Positions 39,941-48,763 of a DNA stretch of 64,000 nucleotides are shown in pieces. The number at the start of each line of letters is the position of its first letter. Position 1 is the first letter of the stretch. The DNA lies in the NCBI GenBank assembly GCA_965227445.1, contig OZ245751.1, positions 248,001 to 312,000 of the forward strand, written 5' to 3'. A program made the translations under genes and the position numbers. The notes under the pieces are model-generated. The model ran no database searches, was not told where the DNA came from, and saw nothing but the letters and a program-made list of their open reading frames with translations. This DNA is from DT-110 sp030148525 (lineage in GTDB: Bacteria > Bacteroidota > Bacteroidia > Chitinophagales > Saprospiraceae).

Positions 39941-41390
39941 ATGGTTTGCTGAGGTAGTCCACGCCCTCTTTTAAAACACGGATCACTTCGTCAATTTCTT
40001 CCCGGTGGGTACGAAAACTCAAAACGGCCAGCCGGATCCAGAACACATCATCAATGCGGGTCGTAGACAAAAATACACGACCCTGTTGCTGGATGTATTG
40101 TACCAGTTCCTCGTTAAAGTCATTACTATCACCTTCCTCCGGTACGTACCGATAGATCATTACCGATAATTCCGGAGGTGGACCGACCGTGAATCCTTCC
40201 TCCTGAATGCGTTGGTAGAAGTATTGGCAAAGTAGCGCTTTTTCCTCAAGGGCAGCCCGGAATGGTTCGGTGCCGAGCAGGTGTAAGGGCAACCAGAGTC
40301 GCAGTCCCCGAAAATGCTTGGACAATTCCGGAGACAGATCGGCCGGGCTCCACTCCTCCGTAGCTCCCAGTGCATCTTGTAAATAACTGGCCGTATGGTG
40401 GTAAGTTTCCAGCAGGTTTTTGACGTCGCGTACTAAAACAACTCCCAGTCCGTAGGGAACGAACAATCCTTTGTGTGGATCAATGACTACGGAGTTTGCC
40501 CGTTCGATCCCCTGGAAACGGGGTGCAAATTTTTCGGACAGGAGGTAGAAGCCTCCATAGGCAGCATCTACGTGGTACCAGATGTCGTATTCTTCAGCTA
40601 TATCAGCCATTTCCTGCAGGGGATCGATGGCTCCGGTATCAGTGGTACCGCCGGATCCGACGATCATGAAGGGTTGCAATCCATGACGAACATCCACCTC
40701 CACGGCTTGCCTTAGCAATTCGGCGTTCATACGGAAGTTGGTATCAGTCGGGATGTACCTTATTTGAGCTTCCCGCATACCGGCAATCCGAAAGGCCTTT
40801 TGTATGCAGTGGTGGGTCTGATGGGTCACGTAGACCACTTGCTTGTCCATGTCGATGGCCTGGACATTTCGGACGTCGCGGGCAGTGGTTACAGCGATAA
40901 GGTTAGCCAGTGAGCCACCGGAAGTCAGGTTGCCGTGACTGGTCTCGGGCAAGCCGACCAACCGGCACATCCACCGGATCAGATTATTCTCGATGCGCAC
41001 GGCTCCCGGACTGGCAAAGAACATACCCGCGTACCGGTTGGTTACGGCGGCCAGGTAATCGCCCAGGGCCGAGTGGTAGATACCCCCGCCGGGAATGTAC
41101 CCCAGGTGGCGGCCGGAGGCCGGGTTGATACCGTTGCGGTCCACGTGATCATGGAGGAGAGCGAGCAATTGCTCTAATGACTTTCCGTCTTTTTCAATAG
41201 ATACCTCATTCAGTCGGGCGCCCCGGTCGGGACGCGCATCGAATGCTTTGCGTTCGGGTAATTCGTCCAAAAACTGATCGGCGTATTCCATCACCGTAGC
41301 ATTCCAGCGGTGTCGTTGGTCAACGGGAATTTCGAGTTGCCGGGCCAGGGTTTCGAGTTTTTCTAATTCGGAGGTACTGGTTTGATTCAT
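39939..41390 (-). CDS. PLP-dependent group II amino-acid decarboxylase
   Basis: The 483-residue protein is in the aromatic-L-amino-acid/glutamate decarboxylase family. The PLP lysine is Lys307 in IDPHKGLFVPYG, the cofactor Asp is in HVDAAYGG (Asp275), and His193 in THQTHHC stacks on the ring; GNLTSGGSLANL binds phosphate. It should release CO2 from an amino acid to give an amine; aromatic substrates are likely by similarity but not shown. It lies 9 bp after the SDR gene on the same strand, which suggests an operon. Confidence 0.88.
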   Translation of the reverse strand: MNQTSTSELEKLETLARQLEIPVDQRHRWNATVMEYADQFLDELPERKAFDARPDRGARLNEVSIEKDGKSLEQLLALLHDHVDRNGINPASGRHLGYIPGGGIYHSALGDYLAAVTNRYAGMFFASPGAVRIENNLIRWMCRLVGLPETSHGNLTSGGSLANLIAVTTARDVRNVQAIDMDKQVVYVTHQTHHCIQKAFRIAGMREAQIRYIPTDTNFRMNAELLRQAVEVDVRHGLQPFMIVGSGGTTDTGAIDPLQEMADIAEEYDIWYHVDAAYGGFYLLSEKFAPRFQGIERANSVVIDPHKGLFVPYGLGVVLVRDVKNLLETYHHTASYLQDALGATEEWSPADLSPELSKHFRGLRLWLPLHLLGTEPFRAALEEKALLCQYFYQRIQEEGFTVGPPPELSVMIYRYVPEEGDSNDFNEELVQYIQQQGRVFLSTTRIDDVFWIRLAVLSFRTHREEIDEVIRVLKEGVDYLSKP

Positions 41391-41399
41391 ATAGTCTGT

Positions 41400-42269
41400 T
41401 TATTCCTGTAGTTCTTGTTGATCGGAGAGGTTCGTTGCCCGTAGGCTGTATTCCCAATGTTTTCGGGCGGCTTCGGGGTCACTGGCAATTTGGTTCATTG
41501 ATCGGGGTTTTTGGTGTTCGTCGAAAAAAGAACCGGAGGGAGCGGGGATGTCTGCCCGGGACGCCAGATAGATAGAGGTTTGGGCTCCTTTATCGGGTTT
41601 GCGAAAGGCCAACACGCTCATGATACGCCACAAAAGACGCTCGTACCAGCGGGCATCGGATGTGGTGCCGATCCCGGTGGCTACCACGCCCGGATGCAGG
41701 CAGTACGTTTCAATGTCCGGATAGCGCCGGGCCAACTCGGCGGTGAAAAGCACATTGGCCAGTTTGGATCGGCAATACGCCCTCAATCCATTGTAGGAGC
41801 CGGTGGGTTGAGCGAGGTCATCGTAGGTCATTTTTCCGGACAGGTACGCTTTGGAAGCTACGTTGATCACCCGGGGATCTTTTGCTTTTCGCAGTAATGG
41901 TAAAAGCTGCATTGTCCAGAGGAAGTGACCCAGGTGGTTGACGCCCCACTGTAATTCGTATCCTTCGGCTGTGGCCTGCCAGGTGGCCGAATACAGGCCC
42001 GCATTATTGAGTAGCACGTCGATCGGTTGTTCGCGATCCAGCAGTGATTGCGAAGCCTGTCGGATGCTTTCCTGACTCGCCAGGTCGAGATGAAGAACCT
42101 CCACCTTAGCTACTGGTGTTTCCTCGCCTATGGTCGTTGCTGCCTGTTCTCCGGCTTCGGGGCGCCGACAGGCCAGGATGAGGCTGAATCCCTGCTGTGC
42201 CAGGCTTTTGGCGGAAGCCAGACCGATGCCGGAATTACCGCCGGTAATAATTACTGTGCCTTTTTCCAT
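41400..42269 (-). CDS. Short-chain dehydrogenase/reductase
   Basis: The 289-residue protein is a classical SDR of the retinol-dehydrogenase/WW-oxidoreductase-like group: IITGGNSGIGLASAKSLA with the TGxxxGIG motif, NNAGLYS, INVASKAYLSG with the catalytic Ser region, and YCRSKLANVLF with Tyr-x3-Lys. Substrate cannot be told. It is the first gene of a likely operon with the decarboxylase; its product might oxidise or reduce the amine-derived product, but that is conjecture. It diverges from the dipeptidase gene. Confidence 0.87.
   Translation of the reverse strand: MEKGTVIITGGNSGIGLASAKSLAQQGFSLILACRRPEAGEQAATTIGEETPVAKVEVLHLDLASQESIRQASQSLLDREQPIDVLLNNAGLYSATWQATAEGYELQWGVNHLGHFLWTMQLLPLLRKAKDPRVINVASKAYLSGKMTYDDLAQPTGSYNGLRAYCRSKLANVLFTAELARRYPDIETYCLHPGVVATGIGTTSDARWYERLLWRIMSVLAFRKPDKGAQTSIYLASRADIPAPSGSFFDEHQKPRSMNQIASDPEAARKHWEYSLRATNLSDQQELQE
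42206..42219 (-). repeat. 14-base word variant GGCTTCCGCCAAAA, site 8
   Basis: Sense inside the SDR gene, just after the nucleotide-binding loop; reads Leu-Ala-Ser-Ala-Lys-Ser. Confidence 0.8.
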
Positions 42270-42416
42270 AGTGAAGTAGTTAGGCGTATTTATGGACCTG
42301 CCCGGGGCAGAGCAGCATAATATCCGGATTTTTGGTGGGATTTCCTTAGTTTTAAAGATTCCGGGGGCCCTGGTAAGCGGCCTCCCTTTCCGGTATCACA
42401 CATAAAAACAAACTAT

Positions 42417-43652
42417 ATGTTCAAACAACCCGCACATTACTTATGGATTGCCCTGTTTTTGGTATTTGGCTGTAGCCAAAAAACAACCAACTCGGGTGGA
42501 GATGCTGCCGTGCAGCAAAAGGCCAATGAACTGGCCCAGAAATATATTATTACCGATGGCCACGTCGATTTACCCTACCGCTTGAAGGTGCAAAACTTCC
42601 GTTTCACCAAAGAGTATTTGGGTATCCCCATTGAAACAGAGAAAGGCGATTTCGATTACGTGCGCGCCAAAAAAGGTGGCTTAGATGCACCCTTTATGTC
42701 AATCTATATTCCGGCCAGTAAAGGTACCGGCATGGAAGCCTATAAACTGGCTGACTCCCTCATTACCATGGTTGAAGCCATCGCCGAGGAGCACCCGGAT
42801 AAGTTCGCAGTAGTCACTACTCCCGATCAGGTAGAGGCCAATTTCAAGAAAGGCATCATTTCCCTGCCTCTGGGTATGGAAAATGGATCACCCATTATGG
42901 ATGACCTGAAAAATGTAGCCTACTGGCACGATCGGGGTATCCGGTACATTACACTTACCCACTCCAAGGATAATCAGATCTGTGATTCATCGTACGACGA
43001 TGCGGAAACTTACGGCGGTCTGAGTGATTTCGGACGTGAAGTAGTGAAGGAAATGAACCGCGTGGGGATCATGGTCGATATCAGCCACGTGAGTGACAAT
43101 ACCTTTTGGCAGGTGATGGAGATGACCGATGTTCCGGTAATCGCATCGCACTCCAGTTGCCGCAAATACACGCCCGGCTTCGAGCGTAATATGGACGACG
43201 ACATGATCAAAGCTCTTGGTGAAAACGGAGGTGTTATTCAGATCAACTTTGGCTCCAGCTTTCTCGATATTGAGATTCGTAAAAGCAATGAAGAAAAGCG
43301 GGAGGAGTTGACTAAAATGCTGGAAGACAAAGGGCTGAGCTTTCGGGACAAAGAGGCGGAAGCTATTATCGAGCAATTCCGCAAGGATAATCCAACCCTG
43401 TACTCCGATGTCAAAATGGTGGCCAACCATATTGACCATGTGGTTAAGCTCGCCGGTATTGATCATGTTGGTTTAGGGTCTGATTTCGATGGGGTAGGGG
43501 ACTCCCTGCCCACCGGCCTGAAAGATGTAAGTCAGTACCCAAACCTCATTGCTGAGCTGCTGCGTCGCGGTTACTCGGAGGAGGATATCGCCAAGGTGTG
43601 CTACAAGAATGTATTCCGCGTCTGGCGCGCCGTAGAGGAGGCAGCGGAATAA
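42417..43652 (+). CDS. Membrane dipeptidase (M19) lipoprotein
   Basis: The 411-residue protein starts MFKQPAHYLWIALFLVFGCS, with a lipobox giving Cys19. M19 zinc ligands are seen as DGHVDLPYR (His-x-Asp), Glu in LPLGMENGSP, His in MVDISHVSDNTF and His in VIASHSSCRKY, with Asp in GLGSDFDGVG. It should cleave dipeptides, including possibly D-containing ones, at the cell surface or in the periplasm. It is close to full length for the family. It precedes DUF5995, with an inverted pair of heptad arrays between them. Confidence 0.9.
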   Translation: MFKQPAHYLWIALFLVFGCSQKTTNSGGDAAVQQKANELAQKYIITDGHVDLPYRLKVQNFRFTKEYLGIPIETEKGDFDYVRAKKGGLDAPFMSIYIPASKGTGMEAYKLADSLITMVEAIAEEHPDKFAVVTTPDQVEANFKKGIISLPLGMENGSPIMDDLKNVAYWHDRGIRYITLTHSKDNQICDSSYDDAETYGGLSDFGREVVKEMNRVGIMVDISHVSDNTFWQVMEMTDVPVIASHSSCRKYTPGFERNMDDDMIKALGENGGVIQINFGSSFLDIEIRKSNEEKREELTKMLEDKGLSFRDKEAEAIIEQFRKDNPTLYSDVKMVANHIDHVVKLAGIDHVGLGSDFDGVGDSLPTGLKDVSQYPNLIAELLRRGYSEEDIAKVCYKNVFRVWRAVEEAAE

Positions 43653-43657
43653 TTAAT

Positions 43658-43736
43658 CAGGTTTGAGGTTTGAGGTGTGAGGTCATAGGTAAGGTTCCAG
43701 GTGACCCCAAACCTCAAACCTCACACCTCAAACCTG
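43658..43736. repeat. Heptad arrays in inverted pair (GAGGTTT/AAACCTC)
   Basis: CAGGTTT GAGGTTT GAGGTGT GAGGTCA (43658-43685) faces AAACCTC AAACCTC ACACCTC AAACCTG (43709-43736). The two can pair into a long hairpin of over 20 bp. It begins 6 bases after the dipeptidase stop and ends 5 bases before the next ATG. Confidence 0.75.
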
Positions 43737-43741
43737 TAAAA

Positions 43742-44416
43742 ATGCTACTACAGCAAATGGACGATCAGATCGCAGCCTGGGAACACACCGGTGACCGTCG
43801 CCGGGTGTTCCTGCGCTGCTATCGGGTAATGACCGGAAATATGCTGGATGCCATTGAAGAAGGGTATTTCCGGGACAGTAAATGGATCAATACCCTACTT
43901 CACCGCTTTGCTGATTATTATTTTCGGGCACTGCACTGTTACGACTGTGGTGATCCGGTGACCAGGGTCTGGAAGGATGCACATCAACGGACTCAGGGGG
44001 AAGATCTGCACAACCTGCAGCGCCTGCTGTTGGGGATCAACGCACATATTAACTACGATCTGGTGCTAACTCTGCGGGATATGCTGCATACAGAATGGGA
44101 CTCCCTGTCCACCGAACAACGCGAAGCTCGCTACCTGGATCATTGCCTGGTAAATCAGGTCATCGGAGCCTCCATTGATCAGGTGCAGGACGAAATACTG
44201 GAACCGGGGGATCCGGTCTTAGCCATTATGGACCGGCTGCTGGGCCGGGTCGACGAATACCTGGTTTCCCGCCTGATCCGAAAATGGCGACAGGAGGTGT
44301 GGGAGCAAGCTGAGCATTTTCTGACCTGTTCCGGGCGGGCTGACCAGGAACGGCTTCGTGCCAACTTGGAAAAATCCGTGTTAGACCGGGGAGAGCGAAT
44401 TGTGCGGGTTTGGTGA
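43742..44416 (+). CDS. DUF5995-family protein
   Basis: The 224-residue helical protein matches DUF5995: MDDQIAAWEHTGDRRRVFLRCYRVMT, FADYYFRALHCYD and LLLGINAHINYDLVLTL, where the Asn-Ala-His-Ile-Asn stretch is the family hallmark. No function is known. The start at 43742 was chosen because it sits just after the heptad hairpin, which a longer frame (43670) would have to translate. It may be co-transcribed with the dipeptidase through the hairpin. Confidence 0.8.
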   Translation: MLLQQMDDQIAAWEHTGDRRRVFLRCYRVMTGNMLDAIEEGYFRDSKWINTLLHRFADYYFRALHCYDCGDPVTRVWKDAHQRTQGEDLHNLQRLLLGINAHINYDLVLTLRDMLHTEWDSLSTEQREARYLDHCLVNQVIGASIDQVQDEILEPGDPVLAIMDRLLGRVDEYLVSRLIRKWRQEVWEQAEHFLTCSGRADQERLRANLEKSVLDRGERIVRVW

Positions 44417-44455
44417 GATAATTGGGGGTATGTCGACTAGCCGACAAAAAAGGCA

Positions 44456-44479
44456 GATGGCATCGGGGATGGCATCGGC
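44456..44479 (+). repeat. Two 12-bp tandem copies in a 250-bp gap
   Basis: GATGGCATCGGG and GATGGCATCGGC stand in tandem. Just before, TGTCG/CGACA (44431-44446) makes a short hairpin. The rest of the gap up to the MFS start shows no clear gene or promoter. Confidence 0.5.
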
Positions 44480-44667
44480 GATGAAACCGCCATCAACGAA
44501 GCGGTTTATTGAGCCGGACCACTATTCTGTTTAGGTATGACAGACATTTTGGACGAAAGCCGAAGCTTAACAGTCTTCTTTTCTCAGGTTCATGTAAACC
44601 TGTAACCGGGGATGGTGTTCCAAGTAGGTATGGTTGTATCGGCCATCAGCCTGAACGCATAAACTCT

Positions 44668-45984
44668 ATGACCAGAAAAACCAACCTCCTCAACCAAGCC
44701 TACGACCTGCTCAACGACGAAGAAGATGCCCGCGTGTGCAAGGACATTCGCGACAGTGCCTGCCGCTACACCCCCGCTAATTATTTCCTGATACTGATCA
44801 GCAATATGCTGACCAAGCTGGGGGATACCCTCAGTAACCCCAAAACGGTACTTACCTGGGTGATGAGCTACGTCCAGGCTCCGGTGGCCCTGATCAGTTT
44901 TATCGTACCCATTCGCGAATCGGGGTCCATGTTACCGCAGATCATCATTGCGCACTATATCCGTAAAAGAGAAATCCGTAAATGGGTTTGGGTGATCGGC
45001 TCCACCTTGCAGTTTCTGTCCATCGGTTCCATAGGATTGGTCGCTTTGTCTTTTACCGGCTTTATTGCCGGATGGCTGATGGTGGGCCTGTTAGTAGTCT
45101 TTAGCTTATCAAGAGGGTTGTGCTCCGTTGCATCCAAAGATGTCCTGGGGAAAACCATCCCTAAAACGCGGCGCGGTAAGCTCAAAGGGTATACGGTCTC
45201 GGTTTCCGGTGCCTTGGTGCTGGCGGCCGGTCTATATATGGTGGTGCGGACGCAGCAGGATGCGGGGATTGGATTTTATAGTGGGATCTTATTTGTTGCC
45301 GCTGTAACCTGGCTGATCGCGGCGATCCTGTTTGCCAATGTAAAGGAATTCCCGGGAGAGACCGATGGCGGAGGTAATGGCTGGAAGGAGGCTTTCGCCA
45401 AAATACATATTGTGCGTACCGATCAGACCTTTCGACGTTTCATTATTGCCCGGTCCTTGCTGCTGAGTTCGGCCCTTACGGCTCCCTTCTATGTCTTATT
45501 GGCTCAGCGCAACCTCGGTGATCAGGCTTACTTGCTGGGTCTTTTTATAATCGCCAGAGGTGTTGCCAGTATTATCAGTGCTCCCGTTTGGGGTCGCTGG
45601 GCCGATCGGGCCAGTCACCGGGTGATGGCCACCGGGGGGCTGCTGACCGCTCTGCTGGGGATAGCTGTTTGGGGGGTGCTTTTCGCAAAACCCGATTTAA
45701 AGGATGCCTCCTGGTTATACCCGGCTGCTTTCTTTGTATTGGGTATCGCCCATAATGGCGTACGGCTGGGCCGAAAAACCTACGTGCTGGATATTGCCGG
45801 GGGGAATAAACGAACGGATTATGTATCGGTGAGTAATACATTGATCGGAGCTATTCTGCTACTTACCGGCGGTATCAGCGCCCTGGCTTCGACCATCTCT
45901 GTCACCGGTATCATCCTGGTGCTGTCGGTGATCGGCTTAGGCGGTGCTCTGGCCAGTTTCCGGCTGCCCAATGTGGAGCAATAA
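44668..45984 (+). CDS. MFS-type membrane transporter
   Basis: The 438-residue protein has about 12 hydrophobic helices and a cytosolic N-terminus of about 30 residues. Charged loops such as SKDVLGKTIPKTRRGKLKGYTVSVSG resemble the MFS A-loop in this group, and VWGRWADRASHRVMATGGLL is the second-half copy. It matches MFS proteins of unknown substrate. The start at 44668 (MTRKTNLLNQ) is preferred because the longer frame from 44509 has no signal-like or conserved content. It carries one copy of the 14-base word (EAFAKI). Confidence 0.82.
   Translation: MTRKTNLLNQAYDLLNDEEDARVCKDIRDSACRYTPANYFLILISNMLTKLGDTLSNPKTVLTWVMSYVQAPVALISFIVPIRESGSMLPQIIIAHYIRKREIRKWVWVIGSTLQFLSIGSIGLVALSFTGFIAGWLMVGLLVVFSLSRGLCSVASKDVLGKTIPKTRRGKLKGYTVSVSGALVLAAGLYMVVRTQQDAGIGFYSGILFVAAVTWLIAAILFANVKEFPGETDGGGNGWKEAFAKIHIVRTDQTFRRFIIARSLLLSSALTAPFYVLLAQRNLGDQAYLLGLFIIARGVASIISAPVWGRWADRASHRVMATGGLLTALLGIAVWGVLFAKPDLKDASWLYPAAFFVLGIAHNGVRLGRKTYVLDIAGGNKRTDYVSVSNTLIGAILLLTGGISALASTISVTGIILVLSVIGLGGALASFRLPNVEQ
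45390..45403 (+). repeat. 14-base word GGCTTTCGCCAAAA, site 9
   Basis: Sense in the middle loop of the MFS gene; reads Glu-Ala-Phe-Ala-Lys-Ile. Confidence 0.8.
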
Positions 45985-46100
45985 GCCCCTGCCGAAGCCT
46001 GGTGGAGAGTAGGATTGATTGATTATCAGTAGATTAATCATTCAGGATACGAACCACTTCAGCTAATACCCGTTAGGTTGATAGACAAAAGCTATGAATC

Positions 46101-47528
46101 TTGCTCCACAAAATCTACGAATCCGTCCGTAGGTGGAACTATCCGATCTGCCTTATAACCACCTCATGGTGGATAGTTTGCTTACTATCTATTTGGGGGT
46201 GTTCCCCTAAAACTAATCCGGTTACCCTGCCCGCGGATACGACAACTCCTTTTTCATCGGCCGGGCAAGACGCCATGCCCGACCTTTGGTGGACGGTATT
46301 TCAGGATCAGCAACTGAATACCCTCATCGATACGGCACTGGCCAACAACTTTGACCTGCGAACTGCCTGGGAACGGTTACGGGCCAACAGTGCTATAGTG
46401 ACTCGTGAAAAGTCCTTTAAATTACCTAAGGCTGACGCATCCGTGAATGCGGCAGAGAGCTTTCCTCAGCCTGACTTCGTGGGCGGTGAGCTGGTTCGGA
46501 TCGGGTTTTCGGCGGATTACGAGGTCGATCTCTGGGGGCGAATCCAGGCGCAGATCGACGCCGAGCAATATCGACTGGAAGCTTCCCGGGCTGATTATCA
46601 GGCAGCAGCCATTACCTTGTCGGCCCAAATCGCCAGCACCTGGTACCAGCTGCAGACTGCAGAGAACCGCTTGGCATTGATCGATCTGCAGATCGCCACC
46701 AATCAGCAAATTCTGGAATTACTGGAGGCCCGGTTCGGCAACGGTCAGATTCGCGGCGTTGATATCCTTCGCCAAAGGCAATTGGTGGAAGCCTCCCGGG
46801 GCCGGCGGATCGACGTGGAGGCGCAGGTGGAGACCCTGGAACACCAATTGGCAGTTCTGTGCGGGCAACCCCCTCAAGTGGGTATTACCTACCAGGCAGA
46901 TACCCTGCCTGAATTACCACCTATTCCGGCTACGGGCCTGCCCAGTGAACTGGTTGATCGACGGCCCGATGTACGCAGTGCCTTCTTAAGCCTTATGGGA
47001 GCCGACCGCGATGTTGCGAGAGCCATCAGCGCTAAATACCCCCGGCTTTCCATTAATGCGTCGACCTCCCTGCGATCCAATAATCTGCAAAACCTGTTGC
47101 GCGACTTTGCCTACTCCTTTGCGGGGAACCTGCTGGCTCCGATCTACTACGGGAAAGAACTTCAGGCGGAAGTGGAGCGATCCGAAGCCGTCAAGAACCA
47201 ACGCTGGTACGAATACGGCCAGATCGTTTTACTGGCGTTTCAGGAGGTGGAAGATGCCCTGATCCTGGAAGAGAAGCAGCGGGAACGTATTTCCAATCTG
47301 GAAGAACAACTCGATATCGCGGAGCAAACTTATGAGCAACTACGCATTCAGTACTTTAATGGAGTAACCAACTATCTGGAAGTACTCACTGCCCTGAACC
47401 AACAGCAACAGCTTCGCTTCGATATTCTGAATGCCAATATGCAATTGGTCGATGTGCGCATATCTCTCTATCGGGCCCTGGCCGGAGACTTTGCTACCGG
47501 TCGTCAATTAGAAGAAACGGGATCCTGA
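46101..47528 (+). CDS. RND efflux outer-membrane lipoprotein (TolC/NodT family)
   Basis: The 475-residue protein has a lipobox near LSIWGC (Cys34) and two outer-membrane efflux repeats: WWTVFQDQQLNTLIDTALANNFDLRTAW, TWYQLQTAENRLALIDLQI, GVDILRQRQLVEA and, in the second half, AFQEVEDALILEEKQ and NGVTNYLEVLTALNQQQ. It forms the outer-membrane channel of a drug-type pump. No ATG fits: the frame opens at TTG 46101, and an ATG at 46094 is out of frame. A small sequencing error near the start is the alternative. It is first in a three-gene rightward operon. Confidence 0.87.
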   Translation: MLHKIYESVRRWNYPICLITTSWWIVCLLSIWGCSPKTNPVTLPADTTTPFSSAGQDAMPDLWWTVFQDQQLNTLIDTALANNFDLRTAWERLRANSAIVTREKSFKLPKADASVNAAESFPQPDFVGGELVRIGFSADYEVDLWGRIQAQIDAEQYRLEASRADYQAAAITLSAQIASTWYQLQTAENRLALIDLQIATNQQILELLEARFGNGQIRGVDILRQRQLVEASRGRRIDVEAQVETLEHQLAVLCGQPPQVGITYQADTLPELPPIPATGLPSELVDRRPDVRSAFLSLMGADRDVARAISAKYPRLSINASTSLRSNNLQNLLRDFAYSFAGNLLAPIYYGKELQAEVERSEAVKNQRWYEYGQIVLLAFQEVEDALILEEKQRERISNLEEQLDIAEQTYEQLRIQYFNGVTNYLEVLTALNQQQQLRFDILNANMQLVDVRISLYRALAGDFATGRQLEETGS

Positions 47529-47549
47529 TATCCCACAAATCCGACGGTT

Positions 47550-48752
47550 ATGAACTGGAAAAAAACAGCTTTGATTTGCCTCTTTATATTCGGCTTCGCC
47601 GCGGCAGTGACTACGTTGATCTACTCTACGGAGCCCACCGCCCAAAAAGAAGGTGCCACCAAAGAATCCGCTATGCTCGTAAATGTGGAGCCCGTACACA
47701 AAGGCACCTTTACCCCCGTTATCACCACAACGGGGATCGTTCAACCGGAACAGGACATTCTGCTCAGCCCCCGGATCCAGGGTATGATTACCTCTTTATC
47801 GTCGGGTTTTGTGCCCGGAGGTATTGTGCGCGAGGGGCAGGTGTTGCTTACCCTGGACCCCTCCGACTATGAAAATCAATTAAAGATGCGGGAAAGTGAA
47901 CTGGGTCAGGCAATGGCCCAACTGCGCATCGAAATGGGCCAGCAGGAAGTGGCTCGTCGCGATTACGAGCTGGTCGACCGGGAATTGTCGGCCGATAAAA
48001 AAGCGCTGACTCTCCGGGAACCTCAACTAGATGTAGCCCAGGCTTCAGTGGATGGTGCCCGGGCGATGGTCGATCAGGCACAGTTGCTGGTGGACCGGAC
48101 GACCATACGGGCACCCTTTAACGCTCAGGTGATCACCCGCGATGCTAACGTGGGTTCACAAGTTTCGCCAGGCGTTCAATTGGCCAGGCTGGTTGGTACG
48201 GATGCATACTGGGTGGTAGCTTCTGTACCTATGGCTCAGGTAGGCCGGATCAATATTCCCAATCGAAACGGTGGGCGGGGAGCCCGCGTACAGGTTCGAA
48301 GCCAGAATGCCTGGCCCGACAGTATATACCGGGAAGGATACATTTATCAACTAATGGGTACGCTCGACCAACAAACGCGCCTGGCCCGGGTGATGGTGCG
48401 CGTGCCCGATCCGCTCGATCGGTCCCGCCGCGTAGAGGAGGCCTACCCTTTGATGATCGGATCTTTTGTGGAAACCCACATTCCTACCCGTCCGCTGGAG
48501 GATGTGGTCCGGATGAATCGCGATTACCTGCGGCAAAACGAAACAGTATGGGTGATGGAAGATCATGAACTACGTATTCGCGAGGTAGATATCGCTTTTA
48601 AAGATGCCCGCTACGCTTACGTTTCCCAAGGTCTGCAGGACGGAGATCAGGTGGTAACTACTAATTTATCCACCGTCGTCGACGGAGCCCCCCTGCGCCT
48701 GGAAGGCGAAACCGAAATGCCACTTGATTCAACGCTCACCAGCAGTCAATAA
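47550..48752 (+). CDS. RND efflux periplasmic adaptor
   Basis: The 400-residue membrane-fusion protein has an N-terminal anchor helix (about residues 5-26), a lipoyl/hairpin region (VEPVHKGTFTPVITTTGIV, ILLSPRIQGMITSLSSGFVPGGIVREGQVLLTLDPSDY, coiled-coil to about 185, ATIRAPF-type TTIRAPFNAQVITRD), a beta-barrel and a short C-terminal domain. It bridges the inner-membrane pump and the outer-membrane channel encoded on either side (21-bp and 11-bp gaps). Confidence 0.9.
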   Translation: MNWKKTALICLFIFGFAAAVTTLIYSTEPTAQKEGATKESAMLVNVEPVHKGTFTPVITTTGIVQPEQDILLSPRIQGMITSLSSGFVPGGIVREGQVLLTLDPSDYENQLKMRESELGQAMAQLRIEMGQQEVARRDYELVDRELSADKKALTLREPQLDVAQASVDGARAMVDQAQLLVDRTTIRAPFNAQVITRDANVGSQVSPGVQLARLVGTDAYWVVASVPMAQVGRINIPNRNGGRGARVQVRSQNAWPDSIYREGYIYQLMGTLDQQTRLARVMVRVPDPLDRSRRVEEAYPLMIGSFVETHIPTRPLEDVVRMNRDYLRQNETVWVMEDHELRIREVDIAFKDARYAYVSQGLQDGDQVVTTNLSTVVDGAPLRLEGETEMPLDSTLTSSQ

Positions 48753-48763
48753 TCCAATCCACC

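Noticed and set aside
46094..46132. ATG start for the TolC-like gene at 46094
   Set aside because: That frame stops after 12 codons; the efflux frame opens only at TTG 46101. A frameshift cannot be shown from this sequence alone.
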